Source: Haematobia irritans (Eukaryota; Arthropoda; Insecta; Diptera; Muscidae). Taken from it: a stretch of DNA of 64,000 nt. The stretch is taken from contig NC_134397.1 of assembly GCF_050003625.1 (NCBI RefSeq), forward strand, positions 264,362,070 to 264,426,069, in the 5' to 3' direction. Position numbers and translations under genes: made by a program. This document shows positions 54,886 to 64,000 of this stretch, piece after piece. The first letter of the stretch is position 1. Every line of letters starts with the position of its first letter. Under the pieces are notes generated by a model, which made no database searches, was not told where the DNA came from, and saw nothing but the letters and a program-made list of their open reading frames with translations.

Positions 54886-56102
54886 AAAGTCTAAAGTCGG
54901 ACGGGGCCGACTATATTATACCCTGCACCACTTTGTAGATCTAAATTTTCGATACCATATCACATCCGTCAAATGTGTTGGGGGCTATATATAAAGGTTT
55001 GTCCCAAATACATACATTTAAATATCACTCGATCTGGAAGAATTTGATAGACTTCTACAAAATCTATAGACTCAAAATTTAAGTCGGCTAATGCACTAGG
55101 TGGAACACAATGTTAGTAAAAAAATATGGGAAACGTTTAAATCTGAAGCAATTTTAAGGAAACTTCGAAAAAGTTTATTTATGATTTATCGCTCGATATA
55201 TACGTATTAGAAGTTTAGGAAAATTAGAGTCATTTTTACAACTTTTCGACTAAGCAGTGGCGATTTTACAAGGAAAATGTTGGTATTTTGACCATTTTTG
55301 TCGAAATCAGAAAAACATATATATGGGACCTATATCTAAATCTGAACCGATTTCAACCAAATTTGGCACGCATAGCTACAATGCTAATTCTACTCCCTGT
55401 GCAAAATTTCAACTAAATCGGAGCTAAAAATTGGCCTCTGTTGTCATATGAGTGTAAATCGGGCGAAAGCTTTATATGGGAGATATATCCAAATCTGAAC
55501 CGATTTTCAAGCAAATTTGGCACGCATAGTTACAACGCTAATTCTACTCCCTATGCAAAATTTCAACTAAATCGGAGCAAAAAATTGGCCTCTGTGGGCA
55601 AATGAGTGTAAATCGGGCGAAAGCTATATATGGGAGCTATATCTAAATCTGAACCGATTTTGCTGATATTTTGCAAGTTTTTCGAGACTCATAAAATATT
55701 CGGATGTACGGAATTTGAGGAAGATCGGTTGATATACACGCCAATTATGACCAGATCGGTGAAAAATATATATGGCAGCTATATCTAAATCTGAACCGAT
55801 TTTTTCCAAAATCAATAGGGATCGTCTTTGAGCCGAAACAGGACCCTATACCAAATTTTAGGACAATCGGACTAAAACTGCGAGCTGTACTTTGCACACA
55901 AAAATACATCAACAGACAGACGGACAGACAGACGGACAGACAGACGGACAGACAGACAGACGGACACCGCTAAATCGACTCAGAATTTAATTCTAAGCCG
56001 ATCCGTATACTAAAAGGTTGGTCTATGATTACTCCTTCTTGGCGTTACATACAAATGCACAAACTTATTATACCCTGTACCACAGTAGTGGTGAAGGGTA
56101 TA
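54886..56102 (+). mobile_element. DINE-like element E
   Basis: 5' CCAGTAAGGAAAGTCTAAAG with GGGGCCGACTATATTATACC and CCTGCACCAC; 3' hairpin TATACCCTGTACCACAG to GGTGAAGGGTATA. Internal units TATATGGGA...CTATATCTAAATCTGAACCG are spaced 153-154 bp (55325, 55478, 55632). A GACAGACG-type microsatellite occupies about 55913-55970. It is inserted in the right arm of the foldback. Confidence 0.7.
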
Positions 56103-56175
56103 ATTACAACTCACAAAAACAACATCCGTTTTTATTCACATGACCTCGAGCCAAACTAAACAAATATAATTTTCC
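56103..56175. mobile_element. Outer right arm of the foldback
   Basis: ATTACAACTCACAAAAACAA and TATTCACATGACCTCGAG are the reverse complement of 54605-54665. Confidence 0.9.
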
Positions 56176-56811
56176 AAAAATTTTCTCTAGAATTAAGTTT
56201 TGATAAATTTTGATCTAGATATAAAACTTTGAAAAATTTTTGTCAGAAATAAAATTTTCACAAAATCTTCTATAGGAATAAAATTTTGACAACATTTTCT
56301 ATAGAAAAAAATGACAAAATTTTCTATAAAAATAAAATTTTGACAAAATTTTCTATAGAATTAAAATTTTTGCAACAATTGTATTTAGAAATAAAATTTT
56401 GACAAAATTTTCCATAAAAATAAAATTTTGATAAAATTTTCCATAAATATAGAATTTTGGCAAAATTCTCCATAAATATAAAGTTTTGACAAAATTTTCC
56501 ATAAATATAAATTTTTTACAAAATTTTCCATAAATATAAAATGTTGACAAAATTTCCTATCGAAAATAATTTTGACAAAATTGTTCATACAATTAAATTT
56601 TAACGAAATTTTCTAAAAAAAAAAAATTGACAAAATTTTCTATAAAAATAAAATTGTGATAAATTTTGAAATTTGTTTAAATTTATCAAATTTTGATAAA
56701 AAATTTGATAAATTTTTATATAGAAATAAAATTTTGCCAGAAATAACATTTTCACAAAATCTTCTATAGGAATACAATTTTGACAATATTTTCTATAGAA
56801 AACAAGTAAGT

Positions 56812-58849
56812 AAAGTAGAAAGTCGGGCGGGGCCGACTATATCATACCCTAAACCACCCTTACTGAAATAGTAATCATAAACATTTGTGTGATAAAATTG
56901 ATATAGGTCTGGGAGATAAACCGAAGTTGCATATTTAAGAAAATTAAGGGGTACATGTTTATGGGTGCTTTGTCTCAATCTGACTATAGCTCATAGTCAA
57001 TGTTGCCAGGGAAAATGTTCGGTTTACCCTACAAGGACAAAAAAAGTTCCCTACTTTCCCATACAATTTTCCCTACTATATTTTTCGTTATATTTAAAAA
57101 ATGTTGCAAACCAAAAATGGTTCCAAGTACTTTATTATCTTAAAACATGAATATGCAACGTATATAACTCAGAATATAAATTTGTATTACCACCACGGTT
57201 GCCACAATTGGTAGAATTCTACCCAAAATAGTAATCTTTTTTTGTTAAATCTCTATTAAAAAAATTTTTGACAACAAATTCTATAGAAATAAAATTTTGA
57301 GAATAAATTCCATAAAAATAAAATTTTGAGAAAATTTTTTATAGAAATAATATTTTGAAAAAAAAAAAATCTATAGAAATACAATTTTGACAAAATTGTT
57401 GACAAAAAATGTTGACAAAATTTTCTACAGGAATAAAGTTTTGACAAAAATTTCTATAGAAATATTTGTTTGGAAGATTTGTGGTAATCTTCAAATTTTG
57501 TTAGATTTTTTTGGTACGAGTAGTAACTGTTGTTACCACACATAGTTAAAGATCAAGCCTTTCCGGCTTCTAATTTCCTCCTCTAGAGCCACCAAAATGT
57601 AAAAATTATTAGAAATTGTGTTGAGTGAAACTGTCCCTACATTGTGGCCTTACGTCCCTACAAGACGCTAAATATTAGAAAAACAATACATATAGGGAAT
57701 TTCCCCTACTTCTAGCAACACTGGCTGTGTTGATATTGCATCTACGAAGTTAGTATGCCACTAATATTGAACCCATTATTAAAAAAGAGAAAATCGTTCA
57801 ATTAGTGTGGGTAATAAATCCAAATTTGTAAAAATCGAGCAATATTCTTATGTAAGAGCTACAAGTACGTATAAATAGGGTCGGGTAGTACATCACAATT
57901 TGAAATTTGAGTAACATTGGTTAATAAATAAGAGTACTATGGCCAAATTTGGGAAAATAGAGCTATGCTTATATATGGAAGCTATATTTAAAATTTGCAA
58001 AATTTGAGTACGTTTAGGTAATAAATGGATTTTTGGTTTAGGTTATTATTGGCCAAATTTGGCAAAATCGGGCGATACATATATATGGGAGCTATAGCTA
58101 AATTTGAACCGATTTCGATGTTATTTTGCACATACCGTTAGAACTATAGGGGACTGGATCTAGCCAATTTTGAGTAAGATCGGTTAATAGATAAGGGTTC
58201 TATGGCCAAATTTGGGAAAATCGGGCTATACATATATATGGGAGCTATATCTAAATCTGAACCGATTTCGATGTTATTTTGAACATATAGTAAGTGCTAT
58301 AGAAGGTTACACTTAGCCAACTTTGAGTAAGATCGGTTAATGAATAAGGGTTTTATGGCCAAATTTAGAAAAATCGGGCGATACATATATATGAGAGCTA
58401 TATCTAAATCTGAACCGATTTGGATGAAATTTTGCAGACCTGAAGGGCGATAAAAAAGATTACTTTTTGCCAAATTTGGTGACGATCTGTTTGAAAAAAA
58501 GCGCAACGTGACCCCATTTGTCGAAATCGGGCGAAACATATATATGGGAGCTATATCTAAATTTGATCCGATTTCTTCCAAATTCAATAGCGTTCGTTCC
58601 TTGTGCCCAAAAAACTCCCTGTACCAAATTTCATCAAAATCGGTTAATAATTGCGACCTGAATCCTGTGAACAACAAATACATGGACAGACGGACGGACG
58701 GACGGACACCAAGCGCTAGATCGACTCAGGAGGTGATTCTGAGTCGATCGGTATATATTTTATGGGGTCTAAAATCAATATTTCTGGTAGGCACATTTTT
58801 TGGCAGATCAAACTTATTATACCCTAACCACTATGTGCTTTAGGGTATA
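56812..58849 (+). mobile_element. DINE-like element F
   Basis: 5' ACAAGTAAGTAAAGTAGAAA with GGGGCCGACTATATCATACC; 3' ACTTATTATACCCTAACCAC and CTTTAGGGTATA. Four internal units (ATATATGGGAGCTATA) start at 58081, 58234, 58387 and 58540, exactly 153 bp apart. A CGGACGGACGGACGG stretch precedes the 3' part. It is inserted in satellite and itself hosts 56997-57725. Confidence 0.7.
56997..57725. mobile_element. Possible hAT-like insertion inside element F
   Basis: The ends CAATGTTGCCAGGGAAAAT and CCCCTACTTCTAGCAACACTG are weak inverted repeats. It contains a second hAT-like terminus (CACGGTTGCCACAATTGGTA, about 57187) followed by satellite (57255-57475). No target duplication found. Confidence 0.5.
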
Positions 58850-59913
58850 AAAATCTATAGAAATAAAACTTTGACAAAATTTTCTATATAAATAAAATGT
58901 TGACAAAATTTTCTATAGAATTAAAATTATTGCAAAAATTGCATTTAGAAATACAATTTTGACAAAATTTAATCTAGTAATAAATTTTTTACAAAATTTT
59001 CCATAAAAATAAAATTTTGATAAAATTTTCCATAAATATAAAATTTTGATAAAATTTTCCATACAAATAAAATGTTGACAAAATTTTCTATGGAAAAGTA
59101 ATTTTGACAAAATTTTCCATACAATGAAATTTTAACGAAATTTCTAAAATAAATTGACAAAATTTTCTTTAAAAATAAAATTGTTACAAAATTTTCCATA
59201 AAGTTAAAAAATTTTTCATAAACATAAAATTTTAACAAAATTTTCCATACAAATAAAATAATGACAAAACTTTCTATAGTCATGTAATTTTGACAAAATT
59301 GTCCACACAATTAAATTATGACAAAATTTTATATAGAAATAATATATTGACTAAATTTTCTACTGAAACAAAATTTCGACAAAATATCCTATAGAAATAA
59401 AATTTTGACAAAAATGTTTATTGAAATAAGATTTTGATAACATTTTCTGAAGAAATAAAATTTTGACAAAATTTTCCATAAAAATAAAATTTTGAAAAAT
59501 TTTCCATTAATATAAAATTTTAACAAAATTTGCCATACAAATAGAATGTTGACAAAATTATCTACAGAAATGAAATTTTTTCCATACAATTAAATTATGA
59601 CAAAATTTTGTATTGAAAAAAAAAAATTGACAAAATTTTCTATAGAAATAAACCTTTGACAAAATTTTCAATAGAAATAAAGTTTTTACAAAATATAAAA
59701 TTTTCTATAGAAATGAAATATTGACAAAATTTTCTATAGAAATAACATTTTGACAAATTTTTCTCTAGAAATACAAATTTGCATAAATTTACTATAGAAA
59801 TAAAATTTTAACAAAATTCTCTATAGAAATAAAATTTTGACAAAATTTTCTATAGAATTCAAATTTATGCAAAAATTGTCTTTAGAAATACAATTTTGAC
59901 ATAATTTTATCTA

Positions 59914-60565
59914 CACTGAAAAAAATATTGACCTAATATGGAAGAATATGCAACTTAAATTTTCGGATTCGAGATTTATGCAATGTTAAGGACAAAATTC
60001 TTTAAAATAATGATATTTTAATTAAGAGAAAGTTTATAATCCTTACTTCAAACATTTTTTTCACAAAATTTAGGACACAAATCTTGAAATTTTACATCTC
60101 TCTCCTGAAGTTGTAGATCTTTGAAGTAAGGCAAATTTCCCTTAAAATAAAGAAAAATATTTTCAATTTAAAGAAATCGTCTTTAACTCATCTGACATAT
60201 TGAATTTTTAAATTTAAGATAAAAACGCTTCAAATATAGGCTAAGACTTATTTTAAGGATTTGCATCTTTGTTTTAAAGCTTTTTTAGCATTAAGAAAAC
60301 TGTTTTTACTTTTAAGTACCTGATTTTGAAATTGGAATTCGTTTGTATATAAATACCTTTATTAATATATCGCAAAAAGAGAATAAAAATTCCATGAATG
60401 AGATCTGTATCCAATTTTAATTTTATTGATCCTAGATTTAAAGCCAATGAGGTCCGTAAAAAATTTCTTTATTTTTAAGAAGCCGCATCTTTGGCTCGGA
60501 ATCAATACCAAAATCCGTAAGGGAAGGTCAAAATCTTTGGATTTAAGTAAACTTTTTTTTGAGTG
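59914..60565 (+). mobile_element. CACT-type MITE, complete 652-bp copy
   Basis: TA flanks (59912-13 and 60566-67) in the satellite. The ends are CACTGAAAAAAATATTGACC and AAACTTTTTTTTGAGTG. It has low coding capacity and a conserved right part (GCATCTTTGGCTCGGAATCA). Fragments at 37891, 44628, 48540 and 52515 belong to the same family. Superfamily: TA-target, Tc1/mariner-like by target only. Confidence 0.88.
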
Positions 60566-61014
60566 TAGAAAAAAAATTTTGACAGAATTTTATCTAGATA
60601 TAAAATGTTGACAAAATTTTCTATAGAAATACAATTTTGACAACATTTTGAATAGAAATAAAATTTTGACAAAATTTTCTATAGAAATAAAATTTTGACA
60701 ATATTTTCTATAGAAATGAAATTTTGACAACATTTTCTATAGAATTAAAATTTTTGCAAAAATTGTCTTTAGAAATACAATTTTGACATAATTTTATCTA
60801 GACAAAAATTTTGACACAATTTTATCTAGAAATAAAATGTTGATAAAATTTTCTTTAGAAATAAAATTTAGCAAAAATTCTCTACAGCAATAACATTTTG
60901 CAAAATTTAAATGTTAATAAAATTTTCTCTATACATAAAATTTTGACAAAATTTTGTAAACATTTGCTCTAGAAATTTTCTCAAAAAATACAGTTACCTC
61001 AATCAGAGTGTCAA

Positions 61015-61160
61015 AAGTGCTTCGACAATTCGCTAAAGCGTATGAAAAAGTCTATAGATCTTAATGGGAAATATTTTGAAAAACTATAAAACTATTTTCG
61101 ATGATTAATATTTGCTTTCGTTCTCTAATCCCGAAATATAAAATGCAACCCTCGAATATT
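61015..61160 (+). repeat. Dispersed satellite-edge segment
   Basis: A diverged copy of 18957-19080: AAAAGTGCTTCGACAATTCG, TAATGGGAAATATTTTGAAA and AATCCCGAAATATAAAA. In both places it follows 29-bp satellite. Confidence 0.72.
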
Positions 61161-61495
61161 ACTTGATCCATTATTGTTTATTTGTCACTTAAAAAAAATC
61201 ATTAAATTATTTTGTTTCAATATGGTCTAATGTGCATTTATGTACGTCTATTAGTGGCAACCATATGGCCTATTTACTTCATAAAGGACATATTGAATTA
61301 TATGTAATTATAGAGAAAAGGTTATACGAAGGCGACAAACACAACGACACTAAATGATTGCAAATGACCCTATTTGTCAAATGGGAATAAAAGTTAATTT
61401 ATTTAAATTTTAAATGCTAATAATGGACATCATACTAACAGTATTCAGTAAAATGGTGAGTGGCTAAGTTAATTTGAATGAGAGATGTTCTCGCT
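61161..61495. other. Non-coding DNA
   Basis: AT-rich sequence; nothing recognised. Confidence 0.45.
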
Positions 61496-61770
61496 ATTAC
61501 TATGAATTATCATGGTCACCATATGTGGTGAATTTCCCTCTTATCACCTGGAGAGGCTTTGAAACTAAGAGAAAGGTCACCCACCGATTTATGAGAAGCG
61601 AAAATCTATTACGCTGGATTTGTTTTACATTAGGCCCCCAAAATATTCTTTAAGTAGGAGATTTGTACCTATGAGTGGTTAATTTTAATATGTAGATTAT
61701 CATGGTCACCATAGATTCACCATGGTGGAGAGGTTTTTAAACTAAGAGAATGTCACACATAGCGTTGCCA
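61496..61770 (-). repeat. Decayed, duplicated SINE-derived segment
   Basis: ATTATCATGGTCACCATA and GAGAGG-TTT-AAACTAAGAGAA occur twice, about 190 bp apart. The first copy also has GTGGTGAATTTCCCTCTTAT and AGGTCACC, resembling the SINE's minus strand (GTGGTGAACTTCTCTCTTAT). Confidence 0.6.
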
Positions 61771-61884
61771 CAACGAAATTTTATTTTAGACCAACATTTT
61801 TCCAATATTGGACCAACATTCGTACAAGCGAGCCATTGTTTCAAATAAAAAAAAAAAATAACATTTAAAAGTTAAAATTTTTCC

Positions 61885-62890
61885 AAAATTGTATATCGAT
61901 AGAAAATTTTGTCAAATGTTTATATCTATAGAATATTTTGTAAAAATTTTATTTCTATAGCAAATTTTGTCAAAATTTGACGTCGATAGAAAATTTTGTC
62001 AAATTTTTATTTCTATATAAAATTTTGTCAAAATTTTATTTCTATATAAAATTTTGTCAAAAATTTATTTCTATAGAAAAAATTTGTCAAAAATTTATTT
62101 CTATATAAAATTTTGGCAAACATTTTATTTCTATATAAAATTTTGTCAAAATTTGACTTCGATAGAAAATTTTGTCAAATGTTTATTTCTATAGAAAATT
62201 TAGTCACAATTTTATTTTTATAAAAAATTTTGTCGAAATTTTTATTTCTATAGAAAATTTTGGCAAAACTTTTATTTCTATAGAAAATTTTGTAAAAATT
62301 TTATTTCTATAGAAAATTTTGTAAAAAATTTATTTCTATAAAAAATTTTGTCAAAATTTTATTTTTATAGAAAATTTTGTCACAATTTTATTTCTATAGA
62401 AAATTTTGTCAAAAATTGACTTCGATAGAAAATTTTGTCAAATTTTTATTTCTATATAAAATTTTGTCAAAATTTTATTTCTATAGAAAATGTTGACAAT
62501 ATTTTATTTCTATACAAAATTTTGTCAAAATTTTATTTCTATAGAAAATTTTGTCAAAATTTTATTTCTATAGAAAATTTTTACAAAATTTTTTTTCTAT
62601 AGACAATTTTGTCAAAATTTTATTTCTATAAACAATTTTGTCAATTTTATTTCTATAGAAAAATTTGTAAAAATTTATTTCTATGGAAAATTTTGTCAAA
62701 ATTTTATTCCTATAGAAAATTTTGTCAAAATTTGACTTCGATAGAAAAATTTTATTTCTATAGAAAATTTTGTCAAAATTTTATTTCTATAGAAAATTTT
62801 GTCAAAATTTTATTTTTATAGAAAGTTATTGCAAAACTGTATTTATATATAAAATTTTTACAAAATTTTCTTCTCATACAAAATTTTTGC
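61885..62890 (-). repeat. 29-bp satellite array
   Basis: About 33 units in the opposite orientation to the neighbouring arrays. A TTTGACTTCGATAGAAAA variant recurs at intervals of several units, which hints at a higher-order repeat. GCGTTGCCACAACG lies about 100 bp to its left. Confidence 0.93.
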
Positions 62891-63084
62891 ATAATTTTTA
62901 ATTTTAAAGTTTAAAAAATTATGTGAAAAGCGATATATATTTTAAACTTTCATCCGGAAAATGTATAATTATTTAACAAGTTAATATAAATAATTGCTAT
63001 TTATAATACTTTCTATGTATATACGTATGTGTGTGTGTATCCGAATAGGTTTCCATATGGGGGAAAACTAGCAAATAATTATAA

Positions 63085-63135
63085 TTGTAAATATACTCTT
63101 TTATAAACAAGTTCATTGTTTCTTAATTCTAATTA
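63085..63135. repeat. Fragment of the foldback arm
   Basis: TATAAACAAGTTCATTGTTT then CTTAATTCTAATTAA, matching the right inner arm at 54783-54820. Confidence 0.75.
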
Positions 63136-64000
63136 AATTTTGATAAATTTTGCTCTAGAAATAAAAGTTTGGAAAATTTTTGTCAGAAATGAAATTTTGA
63201 CAAAAATTTCTATAGGAATAAAATTTTGACAACAATTTCTATAGAAAAAAATCTATACAAATAAAATTTTGACACAATTTTCTATAAAAATAAAATTTTG
63301 ACAAAATGTTCTATAGAATTAAGATTTTTGCAAAAATTGTATTTAGAAATACAATTTTGACAAAATTTTATCCAGAAATAAAATTTTGACAAAATTTACC
63401 ATAAAAATAAATTTTTTACAAAATTTTCCATAAATACAACATTTTGACAAAATTTTCCATACAAATAAAATGTTGACAAAATTTTCTATAGAAAAGTAAT
63501 TTTAACAAAATTGTCCATACAATTAAATGTTGACGAAATTTTCTATAGTAAAAAAATTTTAAAAATTTTCTATAAAAATAAAATTGTGACAAAATTTTCC
63601 AAAAAAATAAAATTTTAAAAAAATGTTCCATAAATATAAAATTTTATCAAAATTTTCTATACAAATAAAATGATGACAAAATTTTCTATAGTCATGTAAT
63701 TTTCACAAAAACAAAAAAAATTTACAAAATTTTATATAGAAATAAAATATTGACAAATTTTCTATAGAAATAAAATTTTGACAAAATTTTCATTAGAAAT
63801 AAAGTTTTGACAAAATTTTATAGAAATACAATTTTGACAAAAATTTTCCATAAATATACAATTTTAACAAAATTTGCCATACAAATAAAATGTTGACAAA
63901 ATTTTCTATAGAAATGAAATTTTGACAAAATTCTCCATACAATTAAATTATGACGAAACTTCCTATTGAAAAATTAAATTGACAAAATTGTCTATAGAAA
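63136..64000 (+). repeat. 29-bp satellite array running off the window
   Basis: About 29 units in plus orientation with frequent CCATAAATATAAA and CCATACAAATAAAATG variants. It shares runs of variants with 56220-56600 and 58880-59330, so segments of several units have been copied between arrays. Confidence 0.92.

Larger units (their letters stand above)
53428..60985 (+). repeat. 29-bp satellite field interrupted by insertions
   Basis: Satellite proper occupies about 53428-53560, 53914-54565, 56165-56811, 57255-57475, 58851-59911 and 60568-60985. The orientation is the same throughout, so this was probably one array of about 3 kb. Variants with GCAAAAATTTTC and CCATAAATATAAA are enriched locally. 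The inserts are a SINE, a foldback, two DINE-like elements and a MITE. Confidence 0.9.

Noticed and set aside
55913..55970. GACAGACG repeats as an independent microsatellite locus
   Set aside because: Shorter versions of the same motif occur at the same place in the other DINE-like elements (A, D, F), so it is an expanded internal part of element E.

Overview
This is an AT-rich, gene-poor stretch of a muscid fly genome, most likely the horn fly Haematobia irritans or a close relative. The main evidence is five mariner copies of the Himar1 type. Their termini read ACAGGTTGGCTGATAAGTCC and their 348-codon transposase relics match Himar1, an element first isolated from Haematobia. I find no convincing host gene, exon or structural RNA gene. 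Almost every long open frame lies in a transposase, a tandem repeat or simple sequence. The window reads as intergenic or intronic DNA filled by layered insertions.

Layout. 1-1.5 kb: a nearly intact DD37E Tc1/mariner element inserted in an older repeat. 1.5-9.4 kb: a leader sequence, two blocks of a 29-bp satellite, a hAT MITE and a 3.5-kb satellite array. 9.4-16.1 kb: non-coding DNA, Himar copy 1, a pogo-like MITE and a DD41D element whose catalytic ORF is open. 16.3-19.2 kb: a foldback element with about 190-bp terminal inverted repeats, split by a DINE-like element with 153-bp internal repeats. 20.4-23 kb: at least seven decayed fragments of one 28S rRNA domain, the R2/R1 target region. 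25.6-31.7 kb: Himar copy 2 (open, internally deleted), a second copy of the satellite leader split by a piggyBac-like element, a 2-kb satellite and a long-TIR foldback. 33.7-38.9 kb: Himar copy 3, a DNA element carrying two divergent tRNA-like modules, a DINE-like element hosting five insertions, and a hairpin repeat. 39-43.6 kb: a minus-strand LINE relic (endonuclease to C-terminus) interrupted by Himar copy 4 and a SINE, with part of its ORF amplified in tandem. 44.2-47.8 kb: a SINE and Himar copy 5, itself split by a DINE-like element. 48.5-53.4 kb: several MITEs, including a hAT element with satellite inside it. 53.4-64 kb: a largely continuous satellite field interrupted by a SINE, a perfect-looking foldback, two DINE-like elements and MITEs.

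The parts form a dated stack rather than a cooperating gene set. Examples are DINE inside Himar, Himar inside LINE inside DINE, DINE inside foldback, and piggyBac inside the satellite leader. The observations I rate highest are the 28S-derived repeats, the exact 153-bp period shared by divergent DINE-like elements, the satellite carried inside a hAT element with a clean 8-bp target duplication, and two template-switch hairpins in Himar copies. All identifications rest on reading the sequence and on knowledge of the families; no database search was run.
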